Source of the DNA: MGBC124762 sp048201935
Lineage (GTDB): Bacteria; Bacillota; Clostridia; Oscillospirales; Oscillospiraceae
Assembly (NCBI GenBank): GCA_048201935.1
Contig: DBFBGR010000007.1
Coordinates: 1-64,000, forward strand
Direction: 5' to 3'
DNA length: 64,000 nucleotides
The notes under the pieces were generated by a model. The model was not told where the DNA came from. It ran no database searches and saw nothing but the letters and a program-made list of their open reading frames with translations. This document shows positions 52,290 through 60,468 of the stretch, one piece after another (position 1 is the first letter of the stretch; the number at the start of each line of letters is the position of its first letter). The position numbers and the translations under genes were made by a program.

Positions 52290-52342
52290 GGTCACACCTC
52301 CCCATCGCAGATGGGTCTAGTGTGCCCCCGGAGGGCGTTTTT

Positions 52343-53047
52343 TTACTGGAAAATGTCGCCGCGTAAGGGGTCCACGCCGGCCTGGGCGGCCTCGCAAAAT
52401 TCATAGAGATAGTCGTAAAAGGGCATCAAAAAGGCGAAGCCCTCCACCAGCCGCTCCACCAGAGCCGGACCGTCGTAGGTCTCGGCCAGACAGACGCTGT
52501 CGTGGCTCAGGTTGACGGACTTCAGGTTGTACCACCCCGCCAGGTCCGGGGGCGCGCCCTCCTTAAAGCGGGCGTAGCTCTCCCCGCAGAGGACGAACTC
52601 GCTCTGGCGCAGCAGGCGGGCGTTGAGCCGGGCCAGCCGCTGGGGCGCGGTCTCGATGGCGGCGCGGTGGCGGGCCATGGTGGCCGCCTTGGGCTGGAAC
52701 ATCCCCATGCCGTAGCTCCAGCCGTCCCGGCCCACCTCGAACCAAAAGCCCGGCGCGTCCTGCCACTGCTCCACCGGGGGCAGGATGGAGAACCACAGGC
52801 TGGTCTTGTAGAACTCGATCCCCCGGCAGCGGCGGGCGTCCTTGTAGATGCGCGCGACCTTGCAAAGAAGGTCCCGGTCCGGGCAGCGGTCGATGAGCCG
52901 GTCAAAGACCTCGTCGGCCAGGGCCTTCATGGGCTTTTGCAGGTAGTTTACATAATCTTGCTTATGGGCGTTGAACCACAGCCGCTCGTTGTTGGCGGCA
53001 AGGCCCAGCAGAAAGTCATAGGTGGCGGGAGAAAAGCCCTCAAACAT
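52343..53047 (-). CDS. DUF2461 family protein
   Basis: This 234-residue protein has the DUF2461 opening FEGFSPATYDFLLGLAANNERLWFNAHK (about residues 2-29), then VARIYKDARRCRGIEFYKTSLWFSI (about 64-88) and FWFEVGRDGWSYGMGMFQPKAATM (about 101-124). The family is soluble and widely conserved without a proven activity; the length is usual. It lies 6 nt downstream of the aminotransferase gene on the minus strand, so it is probably cotranscribed. Confidence 0.85.
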   Translation of the reverse strand: MFEGFSPATYDFLLGLAANNERLWFNAHKQDYVNYLQKPMKALADEVFDRLIDRCPDRDLLCKVARIYKDARRCRGIEFYKTSLWFSILPPVEQWQDAPGFWFEVGRDGWSYGMGMFQPKAATMARHRAAIETAPQRLARLNARLLRQSEFVLCGESYARFKEGAPPDLAGWYNLKSVNLSHDSVCLAETYDGPALVERLVEGFAFLMPFYDYLYEFCEAAQAGVDPLRGDIFQ

Positions 53048-53053
53048 CTCTTT

Positions 53054-54247
53054 TCACCTCCCGTATTCCCGGGCCAGCCGGGCGAAGACCTCCATGGCCC
53101 CCTGGATGCGCTTGGTGGGCACGCAGAAGCTGAGCCGGGCATAGCCGCCCGCACCGAAGCCGGAGCCCGGAACGATAAGCAAATCAAGGTTTTTTGCCTT
53201 GTCACAGAAGGCCACGTCGTCAGGCTCCAGCGTGGGCAAAAAGTAGTAGAAGGTCCCCGCCGGCGGCAGGGAGGTGTCGTAGCCCAGCGCCCCCAACCCT
53301 TCGGTGAGCAGGCGGCGGTTCTCGGCGTAGATGGACAGGTCCGCCGTCAGGCCGTCGCAGGCGGCGCAGAGCCGCTGGAAGAGGCTGGGCGCATTTACAT
53401 AACCAAGCCGCCTCCCCGCCCCGGCCACGGCGGCGAAGAGGTCGTCGTGGTCCGTCACCTCTGGCCCCACCAGCACATAGCCCAGCCGCTCGCCGGGCAG
53501 GGACAGGGACTTGGACCAGGAGTAGCACACCAGGGTATCGGGGTAAAAATTCGGGGCCCAGGGAGTGGTCACGCTGTCGTAGACGATCTCCCGGTAGGGC
53601 TCGTCGGAGATGAGGTAGATGGGCCGGCCCAGCTCCCGGCTCTTGCGGCCCAAGAGCTCGCCCAGGCCGGCGAGGGTCTGGGGGGTATAGACCACCCCGG
53701 AGGGGTTGTTGGGAGCGTTGGTGAGCACGCCCTTTGTCCGGGGGCCGATGGCGGCCTCCAGGGCCTCCAGGTCGATCTGGAAGTCGGGGACCTTGGGGGG
53801 CAGGATGACCGCCGTGGCCCCGGCTCCCTCGATGAAGACCTTGTACTCGGGGAAGTAGGGCGCAAAGACGATAAATTCGTCCCCGGGCTCCGCCGTCAGG
53901 GCGTGGAACACGCAGCACAGCGCCGCCGCCGCACCGGCGGTGAGGTAGAGGTCATCGGGGCCGTAGCCGTGGCCAAACCGCGCCGCCAGACCGGCGGACA
54001 GCTTCTGCCGCACCGCCAGGTCGCCCTGGGCCGAGGTGTAGCCGTGGAGCTCCAGGGGGTCGCTCTCCCGGACCAGCCGCTCCAGCTCCTCCAGCGCGGC
54101 CTTGGGGGGCGGCACGCTGGGGTTGCCGATGGAAAAGTCGTAGACCTTGTCCGGCCCCACCTCTCTGGTGCGCTGGTTGCCGTATTCAAATAGCTCCCGG
54201 ATCACAGACCGGGCCGTGCCCAGCTCATGGCAGCGTTTGGAGACCAT
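53054..54247 (-). CDS. class I/II pyridoxal-phosphate aminotransferase
   Basis: This 397-residue fold-type I enzyme has DFSIGNPSVPPPKA (about residues 42-55) near the N-terminus. The Schiff-base lysine lies in CYSWSKSLSLPGERLGYV (Lys near residue 246), and the arginine motif ARLSFCVP (about 371-378) binds the substrate carboxylate. It belongs to the aspartate-aminotransferase-like group (subgroup I alpha), with broad possible amino-acid donors. It could provide the 2-oxo acids used by the Stickland operon at 21-30 kb, but it is 23 kb away and shares no promoter features with it. It is followed by the DUF2461 gene. Confidence 0.9.
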   Translation of the reverse strand: MVSKRCHELGTARSVIRELFEYGNQRTREVGPDKVYDFSIGNPSVPPPKAALEELERLVRESDPLELHGYTSAQGDLAVRQKLSAGLAARFGHGYGPDDLYLTAGAAAALCCVFHALTAEPGDEFIVFAPYFPEYKVFIEGAGATAVILPPKVPDFQIDLEALEAAIGPRTKGVLTNAPNNPSGVVYTPQTLAGLGELLGRKSRELGRPIYLISDEPYREIVYDSVTTPWAPNFYPDTLVCYSWSKSLSLPGERLGYVLVGPEVTDHDDLFAAVAGAGRRLGYVNAPSLFQRLCAACDGLTADLSIYAENRRLLTEGLGALGYDTSLPPAGTFYYFLPTLEPDDVAFCDKAKNLDLLIVPGSGFGAGGYARLSFCVPTKRIQGAMEVFARLAREYGR

Positions 54248-54275
54248 GCTATCACGTCCTCAAAATGGATTTGCC

Positions 54276-54725
54276 TTAGTATACCTCTTTTTTCGCCTCG
54301 GTGCAAGGTTGGGCTTTGGGAACAAAGTAGGGCATATCGAGGCACATCAAAAATTCTTCTTGGGGCAGGGCAAATATACGGATACTGATGGCGGCATCCG
54401 CTATGGCGTGAAGCTGATCCATGAGAAAGCCACTAAAAAACTCTACATATTTCAGTTCCAGCTTAATGGTTGCCTTACAGTATTTTCGCTCCACTGTTAC
54501 AATCATTTTTCCAAAAAAGTCTTCGGCAAGGGCATCGCAAATATCCACCGTTTTGTCAAAACTGGCCTTGGCGACAGGATCGATCATATGAGGCCGCCTA
54601 CAAAATTCCGCCCTGCCCCTCTCAATCTCTGCGGCCATCCTCGCATCCTCTTGCGTAAACTCCTGCTCTACATACTCACCGGTGTAGTCCCGCACAATGA
54701 CAATTTTTTCTTCGCTCATTTTCAT
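54276..54725 (-). CDS. hypothetical protein of the divergent RHH module
   Basis: This 149-residue soluble protein of unknown function is opposite the RHH gene at 54819 and shares its 94-bp intergenic operator array. It is acidic at the N-terminus (EEKIVIVRDYTGEYVEQEFTQED) and has two helical segments later, ending EEFLMCLDMPYFVPKAQPCTEAKK. The coding region is richer in A and T than its neighbours. The start could be ATG 54725 or ATG 54719, both close to GAGAGGGG. I do not recognise a domain. Because its expression should depend on the RHH regulator, it is the best candidate output of that module. Confidence 0.6.
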   Translation of the reverse strand: MKMSEEKIVIVRDYTGEYVEQEFTQEDARMAAEIERGRAEFCRRPHMIDPVAKASFDKTVDICDALAEDFFGKMIVTVERKYCKATIKLELKYVEFFSGFLMDQLHAIADAAISIRIFALPQEEFLMCLDMPYFVPKAQPCTEAKKEVY

Positions 54726-54740
54726 TATCCCCTCTCTTTA

Positions 54741-54808
54741 TGTAAGACAAATATCTTACATATTTATACCACGTATTGTCTTACAATGTAAATACAAAAT
54801 GTAAGACA
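54741..54808. promoter_or_regulatory. array of TGTAAGA inverted repeats between the divergent genes
   Basis: IR1 is TGTAAGACAAATATCTTACA (54741-54760). IR2 is TGTCTTACA (54777-54785) with TGTAAGACA (54800-54808), spaced by 14 bp. IR1 covers the start region of the minus-strand promoter, and the right arm of IR2 ends at the ribosome site of the RHH gene. This is a typical RHH autoregulation layout. Confidence 0.65.
54763..54792 (-). promoter_or_regulatory. promoter of the 149-residue hypothetical gene
   Basis: On the minus strand TTTACA (54792-54787) and TATAAA (54768-54763) are separated by 18 bp. The left arm of IR2 falls in the spacer and IR1 just downstream. Confidence 0.55.
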
Positions 54809-54818
54809 GGTGGTGGCC

Positions 54819-55004
54819 ATGCGAAAATTCAAGGTCCCGGTTGTCCCCTCTACCACTTCAAAAACCATTCGCTTTCCCAACGATGTCATTGAGCAGATCG
54901 AGGTTGCGATCCAAGGAACAGGAGCGACTTTTTCCGCCTTTGTCATTGAGGCCACACGGGTAGCGTTGGAGAATCTGGCGGAGGAGGAGCAACCTCCAAA
55001 ATAA
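54819..55004 (+). CDS. ribbon-helix-helix DNA-binding protein
   Basis: This 61-residue protein opens with MRKFKVPVVPSTTSKTIRFP (beta strand SKTIRFP), then helix 1 NDVIEQIEVAIQ, a G-T-G-A-T turn and helix 2 SAFVIEATRVALENL. That is the MetJ/Arc/CopG ribbon-helix-helix pattern; dimers bind inverted repeats such as the TGTAAGA array directly upstream. ATG 54819 follows AGGTGG by 5 nt; GTG codons upstream overlap the operator. CIRCE-clpB lies just after it. It could be a repressor of the divergent gene or an antitoxin without a visible toxin. Confidence 0.7.
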   Translation: MRKFKVPVVPSTTSKTIRFPNDVIEQIEVAIQGTGATFSAFVIEATRVALENLAEEEQPPK

Positions 55005-55014
55005 GAAACCATGA

Positions 55015-55041
55015 TTAGCACTCTCGTAATGAGAGTGCTAA
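55015..55041 (+). promoter_or_regulatory. CIRCE element (HrcA operator) upstream of clpB
   Basis: TTAGCACTC-N9-GAGTGCTAA is a perfect CIRCE inverted repeat. It is the binding site of the HrcA heat-shock repressor. A TATACT -10-like box follows at 55082-55087, but I could not find a good -35 for it. Confidence 0.9.
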
Positions 55042-55114
55042 TTGTTTACAATGCGTTCATGTATTTTATGCCGGGGCGCACTATACTAAAGGCAAATGAA
55101 AGGAGGGGTGAAAC

Positions 55115-57709
55115 ATGAACGCGCAGAAATTCACCCAAAAGTCTCTGGCGGCGGTGCAGACCGCCCAGGACATGGCCAGCGAGTACGGCAACCAGCAGCT
55201 GGGCCAGGCCCATCTGCTGCTGGCTCTGGTGGACGACGAGGCAGGGCTGGTGCCCCAGCTGCTCACCGCCATGGGCCTGACCCTGCCCAGCTTCCAGGCG
55301 GCAGTCAAAAAACTGGTGGCCGATCAGCCCAAGGTCTCCGGCCCGGGCCGGGAGGCAGGGAAGGTCTATATCACCCAAGGGCTGGACGCCGCCCTCAACG
55401 CCGCCGAGGACGAGGCCGCGGCCATGCGGGACGAGTATGTGTCCGTGGAGCATCTGCTACTGGGCCTGCTGGACCGGGCGGAATCTCCTCTGGCCCAGCT
55501 TTTCCAGACCTACAACGTCACCAAAGAGGCCCTCATGCAGGCCCTCAGCGCCATCCGGGGCAACCAGCGGGTCACCAGCGACAACCCCGAGGACACCTAC
55601 GACGCGCTGAAGAAGTACGGCTCGGACCTGGTGGAGCTGGCCCGGAAGGGCAAGCTGGACCCGGTGATCGGCCGGGACGACGAGATCCGCAACGTCATCC
55701 GCATCTTGTCTCGCAAGAGCAAGAATAACCCGGTGCTCATCGGTGAGCCCGGCGTAGGCAAGACCGCCATCGCCGAGGGCCTGGCCCAGCGCATCGTCCA
55801 GGGCGACGTGCCCGCCAGCTTGAAGGACAAGACGGTGTTCTCCCTGGACATGGGCGCCCTCATCGCCGGGGCCAAGTACCGGGGCGAGTTCGAGGAGCGG
55901 CTCAAGGCGGTGCTGGGAGAGGTCAAAAAGTCTGAGGGGCGCATCCTGCTCTTCATCGACGAGCTCCACACCATCGTGGGCGCGGGCAAGACCGAGGGCA
56001 GCATGGACGCGGGCAACCTTCTCAAGCCCATGCTGGCCCGGGGCGAGCTCCACTGCATCGGGGCCACCACGCTCAATGAGTACCGCCAGTATATCGAAAA
56101 GGACGCGGCGCTGGAGCGGCGGTTCCAGCCCGTGCTGGTGGCCGAGCCTTCCGTGGAGGACGCCATCGCCATTTTGCGAGGGCTCAAGGAGCGCTACGAG
56201 CTCTACCACGGCGTGAAAATTTCCGACAGCGCCATTATCGCCGCCGCCACCCTCTCCAACCGCTATATCACCGACCGCTTCCTCCCCGACAAGGCCATCG
56301 ACCTGGTCGACGAGGCCTGTGCCCTCATCCGCACCGAGATGGACTCCATGCCCACCGAGCTGGACGTGGTGAGCCGGAAGATCGTCCAGCTGGAGATCGA
56401 GGAACAGGCCTTGAAGAAGGAGACCGACAAGCTGGCCCAGAGCCATCTGGCGGAGGTCCAGAAGGAGCTGGCCGAGCTCCGGGCGGACTTTGCCGAGAAA
56501 AAGGCCCGCTGGGACAACGAAAAGAACGCCATCGGCGCGGTACAAAAGCTCCGCTCCGACCTGGACGAGGCCAACGCCGCCTTGGACAAGGCCCAGCGGG
56601 AGTACGACCTGGAGACCGCCGCCCAGCTCAAATACGGACGCATCCCGGAGCTGCAAAAGGCCATTGAGGCCCAGGAGGCCCAGGCTGGGGCCCGCAAGGG
56701 AGAAAACCTTTTGCGCGACCGGGTCACCGACGAGGAGATCGCCCGCATCGTGGAGCGGTGGACGGGCATCCCCGTGGCCCGGCTCATGGAGGGAGAGCGG
56801 GAAAAGCTCCTTCACCTGGAGGACATTTTGCATGAGCGTGTGGTTGGCCAGGACGAGGGCGTGCGGCTGGTGAGCGAGGCCATTTTGCGCTCGAGAGCGG
56901 GCATTGCCGACCCCAACAAGCCCATCGGCTCCTTCCTCTTTTTGGGCCCCACCGGCGTAGGCAAGACAGAGCTTGCCAAGACCCTTGCCGCGGCCCTCTT
57001 TGACAGCGAACGGAACCTGGTGCGCATCGACATGTCGGAGTATATGGAGAAGTTCTCCGTCTCCCGGCTCATCGGCGCGCCTCCGGGCTACGTGGGCTAC
57101 GAGGAGGGCGGCCAGCTCACCGAGGCGGTGCGCCGCAGCCCCTACTCGGTCATCCTCTTTGACGAGGTGGAGAAGGCCCACCCGGACGTGTTCAACGTGC
57201 TGCTGCAAATTCTGGACGACGGGCGGGTCACCGACAGCCAGGGCCGGACGGTGGACTTCAAAAACACCGTGCTCATCCTCACCTCCAACCTGGGCAGCCA
57301 GTACCTGCTGGAGGGCATCGATGAAAACGGCGACATCGCCCCGGAGGCCCGGGAGCAGGTGGACGCGCTCTTAAAGCAGTCCTTCCGGCCGGAGTTTTTG
57401 AACCGTCTGGATGAAATCGTCTGCTTCAAGCCCCTGACCCGTGACAACGTCACCCACATCATCGAGTTGATGCTGGCAGAGCTCAACGCTCGATTGGCGG
57501 ATAAGGAGCTGCGCGTGGAGGCCACCCAGGCCGCCAAGGACTTCATCCTGGCGGCGGCCTACGATCCCCTCTACGGCGCCCGGCCCCTGCGGCGGTATCT
57601 CCAACACAACGTGGAGACCCTCATCTCCAAGGCCATCATCGCCGGGTCTGTGAGCCCAGGGCAGGTGCTGAAGCTGGATGTAGAAAAGGACGAACTGACA
57701 GTAAACTAA
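55115..57709 (+). CDS. clpB: ATP-dependent chaperone ClpB
   Basis: This 864-residue disaggregase works with DnaK. Domain order: Clp-N double repeat (about 1-145), AAA1 with Walker A GEPGVGKTAIAEGLAQ (about 205-220), a coiled-coil middle domain (about 400-520, the mark of ClpB against ClpA/C), and AAA2 with Walker A GPTGVGKTELAKTLA (about 609-623) and GYEEGGQLTEAVRR. Expression is under CIRCE/HrcA, visible upstream, whereas many Bacillota use CtsR for clp genes. ATG 55115 follows AGGAGGGG. It ends in a strong terminator. Confidence 0.96.
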   Translation: MNAQKFTQKSLAAVQTAQDMASEYGNQQLGQAHLLLALVDDEAGLVPQLLTAMGLTLPSFQAAVKKLVADQPKVSGPGREAGKVYITQGLDAALNAAEDEAAAMRDEYVSVEHLLLGLLDRAESPLAQLFQTYNVTKEALMQALSAIRGNQRVTSDNPEDTYDALKKYGSDLVELARKGKLDPVIGRDDEIRNVIRILSRKSKNNPVLIGEPGVGKTAIAEGLAQRIVQGDVPASLKDKTVFSLDMGALIAGAKYRGEFEERLKAVLGEVKKSEGRILLFIDELHTIVGAGKTEGSMDAGNLLKPMLARGELHCIGATTLNEYRQYIEKDAALERRFQPVLVAEPSVEDAIAILRGLKERYELYHGVKISDSAIIAAATLSNRYITDRFLPDKAIDLVDEACALIRTEMDSMPTELDVVSRKIVQLEIEEQALKKETDKLAQSHLAEVQKELAELRADFAEKKARWDNEKNAIGAVQKLRSDLDEANAALDKAQREYDLETAAQLKYGRIPELQKAIEAQEAQAGARKGENLLRDRVTDEEIARIVERWTGIPVARLMEGEREKLLHLEDILHERVVGQDEGVRLVSEAILRSRAGIADPNKPIGSFLFLGPTGVGKTELAKTLAAALFDSERNLVRIDMSEYMEKFSVSRLIGAPPGYVGYEEGGQLTEAVRRSPYSVILFDEVEKAHPDVFNVLLQILDDGRVTDSQGRTVDFKNTVLILTSNLGSQYLLEGIDENGDIAPEAREQVDALLKQSFRPEFLNRLDEIVCFKPLTRDNVTHIIELMLAELNARLADKELRVEATQAAKDFILAAAYDPLYGARPLRRYLQHNVETLISKAIIAGSVSPGQVLKLDVEKDELTVN

Positions 57710-57712
57710 GAC

Positions 57713-57746
57713 AAGGGCGGCCGCGTAAAAGCGCGGCCGCCCTTTT
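57713..57746 (+). terminator. terminator of clpB
   Basis: AAGGGCGGCCGCG-TAAAAG-CGCGGCCGCCCTT is a 13-bp perfect stem followed by TTATATC. Confidence 0.85.
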
Positions 57747-57763
57747 ATATCCAAAGCAAATGC

Positions 57764-57791
57764 ACCCGGCCCCGGCCCCGGCGCATAGAAT
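57764..57791 (+). promoter_or_regulatory. possible sigma-K/sigma-E-type promoter of the collagen-like gene
   Basis: ACC at 57764-57766 and CATAGAAT at 57784-57791 are separated by 17 bp, similar to the sigma-K consensus (AC and CATAnnnTA). A mother-cell sigma factor would suit an exosporium protein. Weak, inferred. Confidence 0.35.
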
Positions 57792-57852
57792 GGGGTGCGG
57801 TCTCTCCACGAACCGCGCAAGCATCCACCGTAATGGTCAAAGGAGAAGAAGC

Positions 57853-58788
57853 ATGAGCCGATATTATCCCTCTGATTGGGCGGCCCAGGAGCGTCAACGG
57901 TTGGACTATCTGGCCTCGGTGGGCTGCGGCTGCGACTGCGGCTGCGTCCAGCCCGAGCCTCCCTGCTGCCCCGCCCCTGTCCCCTGCTGTCCTGGTCCCA
58001 CGGGCCCTATGGGTCCCACCGGGCCCCAGGGCATCCCCGGCCCTGACGGCGCCACCGGTCCTACCGGGCCCCAGGGCATTCCCGGCCCCGACGGCGCGGT
58101 CGGTCCTACTGGCCCCACCGGTCCTGTCGGCGCGACGGGCGCGACCGGCGCTGCGGGCGCTGTTGGTCCTACCGGACCCACTGGCCCTGTCGGCGCAACG
58201 GGCGCGACCGGCGCTGCGGGCGCTGTTGGTCCCACCGGGCCCACTGGCCCTGTCGGCGCGACTGGCGCGACCGGCGCTGCGGGCGCTGTTGGTCCCACCG
58301 GGCCCACTGGCCCTGTGGGCGCGACTGGCGCGACTGGCGCTGCGGGCGCTGTTGGTCCTACCGGGCCCACTGGCCCTGTCGGTGCGACGGGCGCGACTGG
58401 TGCTGCGGGCGCTGTTGGTCCCACCGGGCCCACTGGCCCTGTCGGCGCGACTGGCGCGACTGGTGCCACGGGCGCTGTTGGTCCCACTGGCCCCACTGGT
58501 CCTGTCGGTGCGACCGGAGCTACTGGCGCAACGGGCGCTGTTGGTCCCACCGGGCCCACTGGCCCTGTCGGCGCGACTGGCGCGACTGGCGCTGCGGGCG
58601 CTGTTGGTCCCACTGGCCCCACTGGTCCTACTGGCCCCACCGGACCCACTGGACCTACCGGGCCTCGGGGCGAGGACGCGGAGCTGACCCCGGCCGCCCC
58701 GGTGGCCAATGCCAACGCCAACAACATCGTCGGTCAGTTCAACAATCTGCTGACCAACCTGCGCGCCGCGGGCCTTTTGGAAACCTGA
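57853..58788 (+). CDS. collagen-like (Gly-X-Y) exosporium-type surface protein
   Basis: This 311-residue protein has a Cys-rich N-terminus of about 48 residues (SRYYPSDWAAQERQRLDYLA, then CGCDCGC and CCP motifs). A Gly-X-Y domain of about 220 residues is built mostly from eight copies of a 21-residue unit with the sequence GPTGPTGPVGATGATGAAG. A short C-terminal domain of about 40 residues (LTPAAPVANANANNIVGQF, then NNLLTNLRAAGLLET) follows. Thr in the Y position is a typical O-glycosylation site in BclA-like spore proteins, which form exosporium hairs. There is no signal peptide or sorting motif, as expected for a protein assembled in the mother cell. The start is ATG 57853 with AAAGGAGAAG upstream. 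Confidence 0.82.
   Translation: MSRYYPSDWAAQERQRLDYLASVGCGCDCGCVQPEPPCCPAPVPCCPGPTGPMGPTGPQGIPGPDGATGPTGPQGIPGPDGAVGPTGPTGPVGATGATGAAGAVGPTGPTGPVGATGATGAAGAVGPTGPTGPVGATGATGAAGAVGPTGPTGPVGATGATGAAGAVGPTGPTGPVGATGATGAAGAVGPTGPTGPVGATGATGATGAVGPTGPTGPVGATGATGATGAVGPTGPTGPVGATGATGAAGAVGPTGPTGPTGPTGPTGPTGPRGEDAELTPAAPVANANANNIVGQFNNLLTNLRAAGLLET
58096..58599. repeat. 63-bp tandem repeat, eight copies, in the collagen-like gene
   Basis: The 63-bp unit encodes a 21-residue Gly-X-Y block. Copies 6 and 7 replace the last GAA with GAT/GCC variants (GATG instead of GAAG in protein). Copies differ by synonymous changes, so length polymorphism between strains is expected. Confidence 0.85.
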
Positions 58789-58796
58789 CGACCCAC

Positions 58797-58828
58797 ACGG
58801 GGGCGGACCACCGCCCCCGTTCCTTTTA
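58797..58828 (+). terminator. terminator between the collagen-like gene and the glycosyltransferase
   Basis: ACGGGGGCGG-ACCA-CCGCCCCCGT is a perfect 10-bp stem followed by TCCTTTT. It argues against strict cotranscription of the two genes. Confidence 0.75.
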
Positions 58829-58848
58829 AGGATTAAGGAGGGACGCAC

Positions 58849-59931
58849 ATGAAAGTGGCGGTGTACGCCATCTGCAAAAACGAGGCGGCCTTTGCCCGGC
58901 GCTGGATGGCCTCCATGTCCGAGGCCGACCAGGTGGCCGTTTTGGACACCGGCTCAGAGGACGGCACGGCCCAGCTCCTTCGTGAGCTGGGAGCTTCGGT
59001 GACCGAGGAGACCATCTCTCCCTGGCGGTTCGACACCGCCCGAAACCGCTCCTTGGAGCTGGTGGACGACGACGCGGATATCTGCGTCTGCACCGACCTG
59101 GACGAGGTCTTCCACCCAGGCTGGCGCAAGGCCCTGGAGGCGGCGTGGACCCCCGACGCGGGCCAGGCCGCCTACCGCTACGTGTGGAGCTTCACCCCTA
59201 CCGGTGCGGAGGACACCGTCTTCTGGATCGAGAAGATCCACCGCCGCCACGGCTACCGCTGGACCCATCCCGTCCACGAGGTGCTGACCTGGGAGGGACC
59301 AGGCCAGAGCGGCCCCACCGTTTGGGCCCGGGGGGTCCAGTTGGACCACCATCCCGACCCGGGCAAGTCCCGGGGCCAGTATCTGCCCCTTTTGGAGCTG
59401 TCAGTGGCCGAGGACCCGGAGGACGACCGCAATATGCACTATCTGGGCCGGGAGTACTACTTCCACCGCCGCTGGGACGAGGCCATCGCCACCCTGGAGC
59501 GGCACCTGGCCCTGCCCTCTGCCCAGTGGGCCGACGAGCGCGCCGCCTCCATGGGCTACATAGCCAAGTGCTACGACCAAAAGGGCCAGAGCGGCGAGGC
59601 CCAGGTCTGGCGGCTGCGCTCCATCGCCCAGGCCCCGCACCTCCGGGAGCCCTGGATGGAAATGGCCTGGCAGTGCTACGGCCAGAAGGACTGGGACGGC
59701 GTGCTCTACTTCACCGGACGGGCCCTTGCCATCCAAGACCGGCCCCGGAGCTACATCACCCAGGCATCCGCCTGGGCCGAGGGACCCCACGACCTGCGAA
59801 GCCTGGCCTTTTATCACACAAACCGCCTCCCCCAGGCCCTGGAGGAGGCGGAAAAAGCACTGGAGCTCTCGCCGGAGGACGGACGGCTGGCGGCCAACGT
59901 GGTGGCCCTTCGCGCCGCCGTGGAGCCTTAG
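58849..59931 (+). CDS. family 2 glycosyltransferase with C-terminal TPR-like region
   Basis: This 360-residue protein has a GT2-type N-terminal domain. The nucleotide-sugar site is VYAICKNEAAFARRWMASM (about residues 4-22) with VLDTGSEDGTAQLLRE (about 31-46), and the metal-binding DxD-like site is CTDLDEVFHPGW (about 83-94, D-L-D). A helical repeat region (about 185-360, for example NRLPQALEEAEKALELSPEDGRLA) fits TPR-like helices. It lies 60 nt downstream of the Thr-rich collagen-like protein and could attach its first sugar; a terminator between the genes weakens this. RBS AAGGAGGGA precedes ATG 58849. Confidence 0.85.
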   Translation: MKVAVYAICKNEAAFARRWMASMSEADQVAVLDTGSEDGTAQLLRELGASVTEETISPWRFDTARNRSLELVDDDADICVCTDLDEVFHPGWRKALEAAWTPDAGQAAYRYVWSFTPTGAEDTVFWIEKIHRRHGYRWTHPVHEVLTWEGPGQSGPTVWARGVQLDHHPDPGKSRGQYLPLLELSVAEDPEDDRNMHYLGREYYFHRRWDEAIATLERHLALPSAQWADERAASMGYIAKCYDQKGQSGEAQVWRLRSIAQAPHLREPWMEMAWQCYGQKDWDGVLYFTGRALAIQDRPRSYITQASAWAEGPHDLRSLAFYHTNRLPQALEEAEKALELSPEDGRLAANVVALRAAVEP

Positions 59932-60455
59932 AAGTCCAGCCGTTTTTCCAGGCAGACCAGCTCTACCCCGGCGATGCCGTTGAAGGTGCAGTTCACCACC
60001 CCGGGCTCGTCAAAGCCCAGCTTGGCGTACATCCGCCGGGCGGCCTGGTTGCGGAGGTTGGTGTCCATACGAAGATACCGGCAGCCCCGCTCCCGGGCGT
60101 AGCGCTCGTAGTAGTCCACAAAGGCCCGGCCATAGCCCTTGCCCTGGGCGGCGGGGTCCACCACCAGCGTGTGGAGCACCATCACCTCATTCTCCGGCGC
60201 GGGGTGCTTCCAAGGACACAGGGCGTACTCAGGGACCTGGGTCTGGTTCAGGATGGCGGCGGCCAGGATCTGGCCGCCGTCTTCCAATACGAAGAGCTCG
60301 TCCCGCTCCAGGGCGGCCTGGGCGGTGGCGGCGGTGGGATAGACTCCCCGGACCCAGCCGGTGGTGGTGCGGCCCTGCTCCTCGCCGTCGTGAAGACGCT
60401 GGTAGATGGCGTCCACTCCGGCTACGTCATCGGCCTGGGCTTTGCGGATACGCAC
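59928..60455 (-). CDS. GNAT family N-acetyltransferase
   Basis: This 175-residue enzyme has the GNAT fold with acetyl-CoA loop VVDPAAQGKGYGRAFV (about residues 96-111), motif A in the pattern V-D-P-x-x-Q-G-x-G. The start is RIRKAQADDVAGVDAIYQRL. It transfers acetyl groups to an unknown amine. It converges with the glycosyltransferase gene with a 4-nt overlap of stop codons. It lies 13 nt downstream of the symporter gene on the minus strand, so the two could share a transcript. Confidence 0.85.
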   Translation of the reverse strand: MRIRKAQADDVAGVDAIYQRLHDGEEQGRTTTGWVRGVYPTAATAQAALERDELFVLEDGGQILAAAILNQTQVPEYALCPWKHPAPENEVMVLHTLVVDPAAQGKGYGRAFVDYYERYARERGCRYLRMDTNLRNQAARRMYAKLGFDEPGVVNCTFNGIAGVELVCLEKRLDF

Positions 60456-60468
60456 GCTCCTCAGCTCC

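Noticed and set aside
53054..54247. Aminotransferase as part of the Stickland operon
   Set aside because: It is 23 kb away on the other strand with its own context, so a functional link is only possible, not supported.
58096..58599. CRISPR-like array
   Set aside because: The 63-bp units are contiguous, in frame and encode Gly-X-Y collagen; there are no spacers and no cas genes.
57906..58848. Pro/Ala-rich minus-strand frames opposite the collagen-like gene
   Set aside because: The GP/VAP repeats are the reverse complement of the Gly-X-Y coding repeat; no ribosome site and no independent support.
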